From contig CANLNQ010000010.1 in the NCBI GenBank assembly GCA_947492525.1, forward strand, positions 152,899-216,898: a DNA stretch of 64,000 nucleotides, written 5' to 3'. Shown piece by piece: positions 52,481-61,181 of the stretch. How positions within the stretch are numbered: position 1 is the first letter of the stretch; every line of letters begins with the position of its first letter. This DNA comes from an uncultured Granulosicoccus sp. Lineage in GTDB: Bacteria; Pseudomonadota; Gammaproteobacteria; Granulosicoccales; Granulosicoccaceae. The notes beneath the pieces were generated by a model. That model saw only the letters and a program-made list of their open reading frames with translations. It was not told where the DNA came from and did not search any database. The translations under genes and the position numbers were made by a program.

Positions 52481-54670
52481 TCACGCCGCCGCGCCACTCT
52501 TTGCCGCGCGCTTGCTGTGCCAGACAATCAGCACGACGATAAGCGCTCCCAGGATGTTACCTGCCCAGTGTAGCGGATAGAAAGCCCCGACCATGGCGAC
52601 CAGCAGCAAGGGGTAGTACCAGAGCCGCACCGGCCCTTCGGCGTAGCGCTGCAACAGCACATTGAAGGCATAGATGCCGAACAGGGCAAAACCACCGATT
52701 CGCAAAAGATCCGGCATGGGTGCACCGATCATTGGCGTGTAGGCAAACATCAGCGGCACGATGTACAGACCCTTGGCCACCTTCCAGGCTTCGACGCCCG
52801 TGGCCATCGGCCTGGATCCGGCAATGCCGGCTGCGGTGAACGCGGCCAGACAGACCGGGGGGGTCACATTGCTGTCCTGGCTCAGCCAGAAAACGATCAG
52901 ATGCGCCGTCAGCAAGTAGGTTGTCATCAAGGCAGGGTCCACCAGCAAAGGCCGAATGGCCACCGCCAGGTCGAACGGCATGTTGGTGATCAGATCTCGC
53001 GCATCGGCAGGACTCAAACCGGCAGCCAGCCTTGCCGGCAACTCCGGATCCACCAGCATGAACATCGCCGACACCCCCGGATCGGAAATACCGTTGACCA
53101 GCTGCTCGAGTATGAGCCCATCGGCCAGCATGCCTGCCAGTGCCGGTGCCGAGAGTATGGACAAGACGATGTAGGCCGCCGTGACCGGCAAGCCCATGCC
53201 CAGCACCAGCGAGGCCAGCGTGACCAGTGCCAGCGCGATCAGCAGAGAGCCCTGGGACCATTGAGCGATCATCAATGCAAAGGTATTGGCAAGACCGGAG
53301 GTCGTCACCGCGTTGTTGATCAGACCGACAGCCACCAGCAGAATGGCCGTCATCACCGATGTGCTGATACCCAGTGTCAAGGCGCGAACCAGATTCTTCG
53401 GACCCATCTTGTTGGGTGTGAACCAGCTGACCACGATCAGCGTGGCAATGGAGACCGCCGCGGCATAGCTGGGCGTCTTGCCCGTGACCAGCATGAAGGT
53501 CATGATGCTCAGTGGCAGCACGAAGTTGAGCAGACCCGCCATCATCTTGCTGCGATCGATCGCCTCGACCTGCTCGGTACCGATATGGTATTTCATGGCT
53601 TCGATGCGCACGATGAAGGCCACGGACAGAAAATACAGCAAGGCCGGCACTACCGAGACTGCCACGATGGTGCCATAGGGAATGCCCGTGTAACTGGCCA
53701 TGATGAAGGCCCCAGCCCCCATGATGGGTGGCATCAACTGACCACCGGTGGAGGAGGCCGCTTCAACGCCTGCGGCGAACTGTGGCCGAAACCCGTTCGA
53801 CTTCATTAGCGGAATGGTGATGACACCGGTCGAGGCCGTATTGGCAATGGCCGAGCCGGAAATGGTACCGGTCAGCGCGGAAGAGATGACCGCCACGAAG
53901 GCAGCCCCACCACGAAACCGACCTGCAACGACCTTGGAGATTTCGATTACGAAGTCGGAAGCCCCGGACACCACGAGAAACGCCCCGAAGATCATGAACA
54001 GGGTGATGTTCGACGACGAGATGGTAGTGATGATGCCGAACATGCCTTCATCGTTGTACAGGGAACGAAACAGCACATCATCCAGCGGCAGACTGGCCGA
54101 ACGGAAGGCGCCAGGCATGTATTTTCCGAGAAACAGGATGTAGCTCAGAGAGAGGATGACCAGCACCGGAATGATCCAGCCGGTAAGCCTGCGAGTCAAC
54201 TCCACCACGCCAACCACCACGATGATGCCTGCCACCCACTCCAGCGGGCCGAACTGCCAGGACTGACCGGACTGTGCCAGGGTACGTTCGTACAGCCCCG
54301 TCTCGGCGTGGGCAATCCACAATGCCGACAGGGCCATGGCAACACCGAAGCCGATATTCAGCCACAGCGACCAACGCGGCTGCGTTCCGGAATTGATCGT
54401 GCGGGTCGTGATCGCAGCAATCAGTGCAAACCCGGCAAAATGAATGGCGTTCTGCCAGAGCCCGGGTTCGGTCAGGTAGACATTGGTGGCGATATGCCAC
54501 AGAGAGAACAGCGTGATCAAGGCAATACCCCCGGCCCAGGGCCAGGGGTTCTGCATGGCATGATCGAGCGAAAACAGCTGCTCCTTGCGCTTCGCCATGA
54601 GTCGTTCGCCGGCAGACACCGCCAGTATGGAATCGGTCGGAGGGTTCGGCACGGGTGAAACGGTATTCAT
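52481..54670 (-). CDS. TRAP transporter fused permease (DctQ-DctM type, TAXI subfamily)
   Basis: 729 residues. The first ~200 residues carry a four-helix small-permease region; the rest is the large DctM permease with GAFLVVSGASDFVIEISKVV, GTISGSAIANTASTGVITIP, EAASSTGGQLMPPIMGAGAF and AYIVLSILSAPALAGM. The 4TM/12TM fusion is typical of TAXI-type TRAP systems, which use an ion gradient to import organic acids or amino acids. It is 28 bases after the TAXI binding-protein gene. Confidence 0.95.
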   Translation of the reverse strand: MNTVSPVPNPPTDSILAVSAGERLMAKRKEQLFSLDHAMQNPWPWAGGIALITLFSLWHIATNVYLTEPGLWQNAIHFAGFALIAAITTRTINSGTQPRWSLWLNIGFGVAMALSALWIAHAETGLYERTLAQSGQSWQFGPLEWVAGIIVVVGVVELTRRLTGWIIPVLVILSLSYILFLGKYMPGAFRSASLPLDDVLFRSLYNDEGMFGIITTISSSNITLFMIFGAFLVVSGASDFVIEISKVVAGRFRGGAAFVAVISSALTGTISGSAIANTASTGVITIPLMKSNGFRPQFAAGVEAASSTGGQLMPPIMGAGAFIMASYTGIPYGTIVAVSVVPALLYFLSVAFIVRIEAMKYHIGTEQVEAIDRSKMMAGLLNFVLPLSIMTFMLVTGKTPSYAAAVSIATLIVVSWFTPNKMGPKNLVRALTLGISTSVMTAILLVAVGLINNAVTTSGLANTFALMIAQWSQGSLLIALALVTLASLVLGMGLPVTAAYIVLSILSAPALAGMLADGLILEQLVNGISDPGVSAMFMLVDPELPARLAAGLSPADARDLITNMPFDLAVAIRPLLVDPALMTTYLLTAHLIVFWLSQDSNVTPPVCLAAFTAAGIAGSRPMATGVEAWKVAKGLYIVPLMFAYTPMIGAPMPDLLRIGGFALFGIYAFNVLLQRYAEGPVRLWYYPLLLVAMVGAFYPLHWAGNILGALIVVLIVWHSKRAAKSGAAA

Positions 54671-54698
54671 GGCGTTGCTCGCAGCTGCAGGAAGGGAC

Positions 54699-55706
54699 TT
54701 ACTCGGCGATCAGACGCTCGGGGATATCGATTCCCACTTCCTGGTAATAGCGAGCGGCACCGGGATGCAGCGGCACAGGCAGACCGGAGAGCGCCGCATC
54801 GATCTGCATCGCCTTGGTGGCCGGGTGAATGGCCTGCAGGAAGGGCAGGTTCTCGTAGATGGTCTTGGTCAGCATATAGACGTGATTTTCATCCACATCG
54901 GCGTTGACCGCCAGAAAGTTGGGCTGTGCGATGGTGTTGATATCGGCTTCCTGGCCCGGGTAGGTGCCGGCCGCGATGGTGAACGGTGTCCACAGCTCAC
55001 GTCCGCCATCCATCTTTGCCGCTTCTTCTTCGGTGACATTCAGTACGGTGAACTTGCCCTCATTGGTGGACATCAGCTTCGTGATGGCGCTGGTGGGCGT
55101 ACCCGAGGGGATGCCGGCAGCCACGGCCTGACCGTTGGCCAGCGCATCGACCGACGGACCGTATCCGGCATAGACGAATTCGAAATCATCGTCGAAGCTC
55201 ATGCCCAGACCGTTGATCAGCACGCGATTGGAACCGATGGTGCCGGATGTCTCCTTGCCCATCGCCACGGTCATGCCCTTGATGTTCATCATGTCGCTGA
55301 CCGTACCGCTCTCTACATACTCGTTGGCCAGAACGAATTGCTCCACGTTCTGCCACAGCATGGTGACCGAACGCATGTTCGTCTGTGGTTCGGATACCGG
55401 GCCGCTGCCTGAAGCCGCGTAGGAACCGTAGAGCCCCTGAAGAATCGCGAACTGCGCATTGCCGGCAGACATGGCCTGGATATTGGCCGCGGAACCTGCC
55501 GAGTTGACCGCAGTGAGACTGAAATTTTCGGTCGGCAGCAGTTTGACTTTCGACAAGGTGGCGATGGCCGTGCCCACCGGGTGGTAGGTCCCGCCCGTGG
55601 ACGCCGTGTTCAGGACGTAATCATTATCCTGCGCATGCGCAGGTGCCAATGACAAGGTCAACGCCGTGGCAACGCCTGCCACAGTGGTCGTCAGGAATCG
55701 TTTCAT
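54699..55706 (-). CDS. TAXI-type TRAP transporter substrate-binding protein
   Basis: 335 residues from ATG 55706, supported by TTGGAG 6 bases upstream and a proper signal peptide (TTTVAGVATALTLSLAPAHA). TAXI features: LNTASTGGTYHPVGTAIATL, GNAQFAILQG and later GTIGSNRVLINGLGMSFDD. It captures the solute for the fused permease. The 268-base gap upstream separates it from the two-component genes and presumably holds the controlled promoter. Confidence 0.94.
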   Translation of the reverse strand: MKRFLTTTVAGVATALTLSLAPAHAQDNDYVLNTASTGGTYHPVGTAIATLSKVKLLPTENFSLTAVNSAGSAANIQAMSAGNAQFAILQGLYGSYAASGSGPVSEPQTNMRSVTMLWQNVEQFVLANEYVESGTVSDMMNIKGMTVAMGKETSGTIGSNRVLINGLGMSFDDDFEFVYAGYGPSVDALANGQAVAAGIPSGTPTSAITKLMSTNEGKFTVLNVTEEEAAKMDGGRELWTPFTIAAGTYPGQEADINTIAQPNFLAVNADVDENHVYMLTKTIYENLPFLQAIHPATKAMQIDAALSGLPVPLHPGAARYYQEVGIDIPERLIAE

Positions 55707-55974
55707 GATGTCTCCAAATAGGTGGTCGAGCACTGACTTGGCTCGTGCGTATAGTGTTGCGGAGAAGTCAGCCTGCACGCAACCTCTGATAAGTCACTGT
55801 TTGCTATGTATTTTTTCAATCACCCTCATTCATCGAGGCCGCAGACGCCCCATCAATGGGCGAAAATCTGCCGATGGTGCGTGCGCAATTGGCGTCCGAG
55901 CAGCACACCATCTGAACCGGTGGACCGTGGAAGTGCCGGCTCGATCATGGACTCGGCCGACCGCTGTTCACTCC

Positions 55975-56589
55975 TCAATCGTGTATTTGTCTGACGATAC
56001 CCAGGCGCCGCATCTTGTCGTTCAGAGTGCGACGATTGATCTGCAACTGCTCGATGACGGCCCCGACCTGCCCGTCATGGGTGCTCAGACTCTGTTCGAT
56101 CAGCAGTTTTTCGTACGCCAACACACGATATCGAAAGGGCACGGTTTCATCCGCCAGATCCAGCGACAGGCGCTGGCTGTTGATGACACCCTCGTAGCGG
56201 TCGCGCAAGGTCAGTACCGTGGTCAGCATGCTCTGTGGCTCCACGGGCTTCTCCAGAAAATCCACGGCACCCAGCCGCATCGCTGCTACCACGTCTGACA
56301 CGCTGGCCAGGCCCGAGAAGAACACGATGGGTACCAGCGGTCGACGGATGCGTGCCTCGGCAGCGAATTCCAGCCCGCTGCGTTCAGGCATGCACAGATC
56401 GGTCACGATGGCATCCACCGGCTCGTTCTCGAGGCGCTGCAGGGCGATGTCGGCAGAGTCCGCCAGCACCACCTCGATTCCCTGCAGGCGCAGGAAGCGG
56501 GCGTTGGCTGCCAGCACATCGTGATCGTCATCGACCAGCAAGAGGGTGAAAACGCTCTCGGTATCCGGAGTATCCTGGCTCATGCTCAT
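55975..56589 (-). CDS. Response regulator with Fis-type DNA-binding domain but no AAA+ domain
   Basis: 204 residues. Receiver domain with acidic pocket LLLVDDDHD, phospho-acceptor D64 in IVTDLCMPERSG and KPVEP lysine. Residues about 155-200 form a Fis-like helix-turn-helix (GAVIEQLQINRRTLNDKMRR). Size and plan resemble ActR/RegA (PrrA) regulators. Sequence resembles DctD/AauR ends, but the central sigma-54 activation domain is absent, so sigma-54 activation is not expected. It overlaps the kinase gene by 4 bases. Confidence 0.9.
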   Translation of the reverse strand: MSMSQDTPDTESVFTLLLVDDDHDVLAANARFLRLQGIEVVLADSADIALQRLENEPVDAIVTDLCMPERSGLEFAAEARIRRPLVPIVFFSGLASVSDVVAAMRLGAVDFLEKPVEPQSMLTTVLTLRDRYEGVINSQRLSLDLADETVPFRYRVLAYEKLLIEQSLSTHDGQVGAVIEQLQINRRTLNDKMRRLGIVRQIHD

Positions 56590-58361
56590 TCCTGCGTCTC
56601 GCTGCCGGTGGACCCCGGCTCATGCGAATGAAGGGGTAGCTTCAAAATGAAGCAACTGCCCCGGGGACGTGCGCGATACTGTAGTTCACCCCCGTGATCC
56701 TCGGCAATCTGCCTGGCGATGGTCAGGCCCAGGCCCAGTCCATCACCATGCTGTCGCGATGTGGAAAAGGGTTCGAACAGGCTCTCCTGCAGCGCCGCCT
56801 TGACACCACTGCCGTTGTCGCTGACAGAGACCACGGCCCAGTGCTCTGCGGTCCGGCTGCCCGACTCCCCCGGCACCGTTTGCGGCTGCACCGCAAGCTC
56901 CACGATTATCTGCGGTGACTCGAGCTTGAGCACGGCATCAAACGCGTTGTAGAGCAGATTGAGCAGGGTTTGCTGGATCAGCACCTCGTCGCCAGAGACG
57001 ATCACGGGAAGGTCACCTTGCTGGAACACGACGTGTGCGGACAGCTTTGGGCGCTCTCGTGTGACCGTCAGCCGAACATCATCGAGCAGCTTGTGCAGAT
57101 CCACCGGCTCGAAATGCGCATTGCTGTTTCTGGCGATGCTGCGCAAGCTGCTGATGACCCGACCAATGCGCTTGGTGGTCCGATCACTCTCCACCACGAT
57201 CTGTTCGATCTCGGCACGATCGGCATCCGGAGTTTCCATCATGGTTCGCAAGGAAGCCAGGTTCAGCCGCAAACTGGCCAGCGGCTGATTGATTTCATGG
57301 TTGATGGCGGCAGACATGCGCCCGAGCATGGCGAAGTTGGCCTCCGAGATCAGACGCTTCTGCGCCGCCTCAAGCTCCGCCGTGCGCAGCAGTACCTGCT
57401 CTTCGAGCTCCTGGGAATTTCGCTTCTCTGCGGCGACCAGCTGGCGTTGCTGCTGAAACAGTCGCAGAAACAGATAGGCGATCAGACAGGCCGCCAGCAA
57501 GGCCGCGAACAGCAACAGAGCACTTTTCTGCACAGCGCGTTGAGGTATCAGGCTGATCAGATGCCAGGGTTCAGTCGACAGGGAGCTGGCATAGCTGAGA
57601 AATACCATTGATTGCGCCCCATCGCTCAGCAGGCGTTTGTCGGGCTCCCCCGGCACGGATTCGAGCACAGGTGGCTGCAGGTCGTAACGCCGCTCGCTGA
57701 GCAATTGCGCTTGTTGAGTCGCACTGACCGCTTGCGTGGGGGTGTACAGCAGGTCGTCACGGGTCGAGAGGATGATGGTTCCCACATCGTCACTGACGAT
57801 CGACTCGTAGGGCAGCTGCGACCAACCATCCACCAGCACACCCAATGCCACCTTGGCCACCACGACCCCTTCCAGCACACCCCCGGCGGTCACCGGTTCC
57901 GCTATGAAATACCCGGGAACGCCTGTGGTGACACCCACGGCAAAGAAGGTGGCACTCTCCCCACTGATGGCATTCTTGAAATAGGGCCGGAAGGAATAAT
58001 CCACCCCCACGAAACTGACCGGGTCGGACCAGTTGCTGGAGGCCACGGTCACACCCTGTCGGTTCAGCAGGAACGCAAAGTCCAGCCCGCTGTCCTGCTG
58101 AGTGCGCCGAAGCCGCTGATTGGCCGCCAGCAAGGCCGCCTTGTCGCCGGCGAGCAGTGCCTGACGGATTTCGACATCACTGGCCAGCAGCTTGGGAATG
58201 AACGAGAACTGATTGAGCTGACGATCCAGCTCAACCAGCTGCACGCCCTGCAGCCGTCGCTGGGACTGCCCGGTCTGCGAACGTGTATAGCTCAGGCAAG
58301 CCTGCCACAACAGCATCAGCCCTGCGGCCAGCAACAGGCCTTGCCATAAGCGTCGCCGCAC
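56586..58361 (-). CDS. DctB-type sensor histidine kinase
   Basis: 591 residues. Membrane helix 1 at about 7-24, a large periplasmic double-Cache-type sensor region (VDYSFRPYFKNAISGESATF, FFAVGVTTGVPGYFIAEP), membrane helix 2 at about 280-300, a coiled coil, then HisKA with H355 in MSAAINHEINQPLASLRLNL, N box TLLNLLYNAFDAV, G1 DNGSG and G2 GDGLGLGLTIAR. This is the plan of DctB, which senses dicarboxylates in rhizobia. Neighbouring TRAP genes make it their likely controller. Confidence 0.93.
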   Translation of the reverse strand: MRRRLWQGLLLAAGLMLLWQACLSYTRSQTGQSQRRLQGVQLVELDRQLNQFSFIPKLLASDVEIRQALLAGDKAALLAANQRLRRTQQDSGLDFAFLLNRQGVTVASSNWSDPVSFVGVDYSFRPYFKNAISGESATFFAVGVTTGVPGYFIAEPVTAGGVLEGVVVAKVALGVLVDGWSQLPYESIVSDDVGTIILSTRDDLLYTPTQAVSATQQAQLLSERRYDLQPPVLESVPGEPDKRLLSDGAQSMVFLSYASSLSTEPWHLISLIPQRAVQKSALLLFAALLAACLIAYLFLRLFQQQRQLVAAEKRNSQELEEQVLLRTAELEAAQKRLISEANFAMLGRMSAAINHEINQPLASLRLNLASLRTMMETPDADRAEIEQIVVESDRTTKRIGRVISSLRSIARNSNAHFEPVDLHKLLDDVRLTVTRERPKLSAHVVFQQGDLPVIVSGDEVLIQQTLLNLLYNAFDAVLKLESPQIIVELAVQPQTVPGESGSRTAEHWAVVSVSDNGSGVKAALQESLFEPFSTSRQHGDGLGLGLTIARQIAEDHGGELQYRARPRGSCFILKLPLHSHEPGSTGSETQE

Positions 58362-58378
58362 GCGGTGCTACACGAGGG

Positions 58379-58651
58379 TCAGTCGGCGCTGTCCGGACTG
58401 CCGCCCGCTGCGGCTTGCGGTTCCAGCTCACGAATACGAGCCTCCAGCTCCTTCAACTGCTGCCGCGTCCTGCGCAGGACTTCCGTCTGCACATCGAATT
58501 CTTCGCGCGTCACCAGATCCAGATTGCCCAGCGCACTCTGCACGGCGGATTTGGCATTGCGCTCGAAATCCTCCTTCATGTCGGAGACACCCGGCGGCAA
58601 CAGCTTGCCCAGAGACTTGGATATGTCGTCAAACACTCGTGCATCCAGCAT
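58379..58651 (-). CDS. ubiK: UbiK/YqiC-like accessory factor
   Basis: 90 residues. N-terminal amphipathic part (LDARVFDDISKSLGKLLPPG) and C-terminal coiled coil (VLRRTRQQLKELEARIRELE) match the BMFP/YqiC family; the E. coli member assists ubiquinone biosynthesis and binds membranes. Divergent from glnK. Confidence 0.88.
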   Translation of the reverse strand: MLDARVFDDISKSLGKLLPPGVSDMKEDFERNAKSAVQSALGNLDLVTREEFDVQTEVLRRTRQQLKELEARIRELEPQAAAGGSPDSAD

Positions 58652-58774
58652 GATCGATTCCTCTGTCGATTCGATGAAATGAAGTTGGCCACGCGATGTT
58701 TCCCACGGCCCGATTCAGGCACAGCTTACGGCATTGGCAAGCGCTTGCCGCACACCGGGAGAGATTTCCCGGAA

Positions 58775-58823
58775 CGCACCAAAAAGGCGCCCTTGCCTCA
58801 AAGGCGCGCACCATCATGGCGCA
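58775..58823 (+). promoter_or_regulatory. Two NtrC-type binding sites upstream of glnK
   Basis: CGCACC-N5-GGCGCC (58775-58791) and CGCACC-N5-GGCGCA (58807-58823) each match the NtrC consensus TGCACC-N5-GGTGCA with two or three differences. Their centres are 32 bases apart, three helical turns, as expected for cooperative NtrC dimers at an enhancer. Confidence 0.65.
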
Positions 58824-58886
58824 TAGCATTACTTCCCACCCACGCCATTTTTTCACAAGCCATTGTTTTAAAAGAACTAATTCTTA

Positions 58887-58901
58887 TGGCACGCAAGATG
58901 T
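58887..58901 (+). promoter_or_regulatory. Imperfect sigma-54-like promoter of glnK-amtB
   Basis: TGGCACG matches the -24 element; the -12 region is ATGT instead of TTGC, so the match is partial. It lies about 64 bases downstream of the nearer NtrC-type site and 41 bases before the glnK start. Confidence 0.45.
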
Positions 58902-58941
58902 AACGCCTAAGCCATCTTTGACCCAACGTAGGAAAAACTCG

Positions 58942-59280
58942 ATGAAGTTAGTAACGGCAATTATCAAACCTTTCAAGCTCGAGGAGGTGCGCGAGGCCTT
59001 GTCCACCATCGGCGTCCAGGGCATGACGGTGAGCGAAGTCAAGGGATTCGGACGACAGAAGGGTCACACGGAGCTGTACCGCGGTGCCGAATACGTTGTG
59101 GATTTCATCCCGAAGACGAAGATCGAAATCGGCATCGATGACGCTCAGCTCGATGCCGTGATCGAGGCCATCACGGGTGCCGCCGGCTCCGGGAAGATTG
59201 GTGACGGCAAGATCTTCGTGACCGAGCTGGAGCGTGCGGTTCGCATCCGTACGAACGAAAACGGTCCCACGGCCCTGTAG
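58942..59280 (+). CDS. glnK: Nitrogen regulatory protein P-II
   Basis: 112 residues. P-II signatures KLVTAIIKPFKLEEVREALS, T-loop GHTELYRGAEYVVDFIPK with the uridylylation site Y51, and GKIGDGKIFVTELERAVRIR. It senses 2-oxoglutarate, ATP/ADP and glutamine and blocks AmtB when nitrogen is plentiful. Linkage to amtB 42 bases downstream and NtrC-type sites upstream fit GlnK rather than GlnB. AGGA lies 9 bases before the ATG. Confidence 0.95.
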   Translation: MKLVTAIIKPFKLEEVREALSTIGVQGMTVSEVKGFGRQKGHTELYRGAEYVVDFIPKTKIEIGIDDAQLDAVIEAITGAAGSGKIGDGKIFVTELERAVRIRTNENGPTAL

Positions 59281-59322
59281 AGATCCACTGACACCAAAGA
59301 ATTCTAGAGAGAAACACTGATA

Positions 59323-60576
59323 ATGGAACAATTAGCTGAACTGAGCTACGCGCTCGATACCTTTTACTTTCTGATGGCAGGTGCGCTGGTCATGTGGATG
59401 GCCGCTGGCTTTGCCATGCTGGAAGCTGGACTGGTACGCGCCAAGAACACCGCAGAAATCCTGACCAAGAACGTGGCACTGTATGCACTGGCCTGCATCA
59501 TGTTCATGTTCGTCGGTTACAACATCATGTACCCGGGTGGTGACTACGAAGGCGGATTCATGCCGGTCATCAGCTTCCTGCTCGGAGCAGAGAACGATGC
59601 AGCAACCTTCGCTGCCGGTGGCGATGATGCTCCCTACTACTCTGCGCGCTCCGATTTCTTCTTCCAGGTGGTGTTCGTGGCCGCCGGTATGTCGATCGTC
59701 TCGGGTGCCGTTGCCGAACGAATGAAATTGTGGGCATTCCTGCTGTTCGCCGCAGTATTCACCTCACTCATCTACCCCATCCAGGGCTTCTGGAAGTGGG
59801 GCGGCGGTTGGTTGAATGCTGCCGGCTTCCAGGATTTCGCAGGCTCAGGTGTGGTTCACATGTGTGGTGCCAGTGCAGCTCTGGCCGGTGTCATCCTGCT
59901 GGGTGCCCGTAAAGGCAAGTACGGTGCAAACGGTTCCGTCATTCCAATTCCAGGTGCCAACATGCCACTGGCCACACTCGGCACATTCATCCTGTGGATG
60001 GGCTGGTTCGGCTTCAACGGTGGTTCACAGCTGGCAGTTGCCAACTTCGACGACGCCAATGCAGTAGCCGCGATCTTCGTCAACACCAACATGGCGGCTG
60101 CCGGTGGTGTCGTAGCAGCACTCCTGACCGTTCGCCTGATCTGGGGCAAGGCTGACCTGACCATGGCACTGAACGGCGCACTGGCCGGCCTGGTGGCAAT
60201 CACTGCAGAGCCTCTGGCACCTTCGCCACTGCTGGCAACCTGCATCGGTGCTGTCGGCGGCATTCTGGTTGTGTTCTCCATCACTTCGCTTGATCGCATG
60301 AAGATCGATGACCCAGTGGGTGCCATCTCGGTTCACGGTGTTGTCGGTGTTCTGGGCCTGATGGTGGTTCCCTTGAGCAACAGCGACGCCACGTTCGCCA
60401 CTCAGGCGCTGGGTGTCGGCGCCATCTTCGCCTGGACCTTCATTACCAGTCTGGTTGTCTGGGGCATCATCAAGATGGTCTTCGGTATCCGTGTGACTGA
60501 AGAGGAAGAGTACGAGGGTGTCGATATCTCCGAGTGTGGTATCGAGGCTTATCCGGAGTTTGCTTCACGCAACTAG
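59323..60576 (+). CDS. amtB: Ammonium transporter
   Basis: 417 residues with eleven membrane segments. Amt features: GFAMLEAGLVRAKNTAEILT, the first pore histidine in GSGVVHMCGASAALAG, WMGWFGFNGGSQ, and the second pore histidine in ISVHGVVGVLGLMVVP. Unlike E. coli AmtB, it has no obvious cleaved signal peptide. It conducts ammonium/ammonia and is gated by the GlnK encoded just upstream. A double terminator follows. Confidence 0.96.
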   Translation: MEQLAELSYALDTFYFLMAGALVMWMAAGFAMLEAGLVRAKNTAEILTKNVALYALACIMFMFVGYNIMYPGGDYEGGFMPVISFLLGAENDAATFAAGGDDAPYYSARSDFFFQVVFVAAGMSIVSGAVAERMKLWAFLLFAAVFTSLIYPIQGFWKWGGGWLNAAGFQDFAGSGVVHMCGASAALAGVILLGARKGKYGANGSVIPIPGANMPLATLGTFILWMGWFGFNGGSQLAVANFDDANAVAAIFVNTNMAAAGGVVAALLTVRLIWGKADLTMALNGALAGLVAITAEPLAPSPLLATCIGAVGGILVVFSITSLDRMKIDDPVGAISVHGVVGVLGLMVVPLSNSDATFATQALGVGAIFAWTFITSLVVWGIIKMVFGIRVTEEEEYEGVDISECGIEAYPEFASRN

Positions 60577-60586
60577 GAACAGTCTT

Positions 60587-60621
60587 GCTGAACCGGGCAA
60601 CCCGACGTTGCCCGGTTCAGC
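60587..60621 (+). terminator. Perfect 15-bp hairpin after amtB
   Basis: GCTGAACCGGGCAAC pairs perfectly with its inverse (60607-60621) across a 5-base loop, just after the amtB stop. Without a T tract; together with the next hairpin it should stop or protect the message. Confidence 0.75.
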
Positions 60622-60633
60622 CAAGGATCCTCG

Positions 60634-60670
60634 AAAGGGGTGTCGGTCTCAGGGCTGACACCCCTTTTTT
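60634..60670 (+). terminator. Intrinsic terminator of glnK-amtB
   Basis: AAAGGGGTGTC pairs with GACACCCCTTT, and the stem runs into a T tract ending at 60670. This is a textbook rho-independent terminator. Confidence 0.92.
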
Positions 60671-60690
60671 CGTTTTGGTGCCAGCATCAT

Positions 60691-60775
<85 letters not shown>

Positions 60776-60781
60776 GGACAT

Positions 60782-60817
60782 GAGCATGAGCATGAGCATG
60801 AGCATGAGCATGAGCAT
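60782..60817 (+). repeat. GAGCAT hexanucleotide array
   Basis: Six exact copies of GAGCAT immediately following the GGGTAT array with a 6-base junction. Both arrays have a 6-base unit containing AT, which suggests related origin by slippage. Confidence 0.95.
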
Positions 60818-60884
60818 GACAGCCTGACCAGCGCACTCGCGTGCGAACACCAGTAACCGGTGAATGACCGGGTGATCTGGCAGC

Positions 60885-60956
60885 CAAGCGGTCAAGCGGT
60901 CAAGCGGTCAAGCGGTCAAGCGGTCAAGCGGTCAAGCGGTCAAGCGGTCAAGCGGT
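60885..60956. repeat. 8-bp tandem repeat (CAAGCGGT)
   Basis: Nine exact copies of CAAGCGGT followed by one altered copy (CAAGCGAT) that runs into the small open frame at 60963. Exact copies imply recent expansion. The 8-base unit is not a multiple of three, in keeping with non-coding sequence. Confidence 0.96.
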
Positions 60957-60962
60957 CAAGCG

Positions 60963-61181
60963 ATGATGTCATTGAGCGTAATATCAACAGGGAAATCGTG
61001 CTCGAGTAACGGCAACATGCCTCTGCCCCTTCAGTCTGGCACTGCGCTTGCCGCCATACTGAACATGACTCTTATTGCGCTGTTGGGCTGTCTGATCATT
61101 GCTGCCGAAGTCCGCTATCGGCTAAGCCAGGTAAGGTTGCGCCGACTCCTCAGAGCGCAGGAATACCGGCTGCCCTTCTGA
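60963..61181 (+). CDS. Possible small membrane protein (uncertain)
   Basis: 72 residues with one hydrophobic helix (LAAILNMTLIALLGCLIIAA) and a basic tail (RYRLSQVRLRRLLRAQEYRL). It begins in the last altered repeat unit, has no Shine-Dalgarno sequence and overlaps the 3' end of yaaA on the other strand by 60 bases. The charge pattern around the helix is protein-like, but this could be chance. Confidence 0.3.
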   Translation: MMSLSVISTGKSCSSNGNMPLPLQSGTALAAILNMTLIALLGCLIIAAEVRYRLSQVRLRRLLRAQEYRLPF

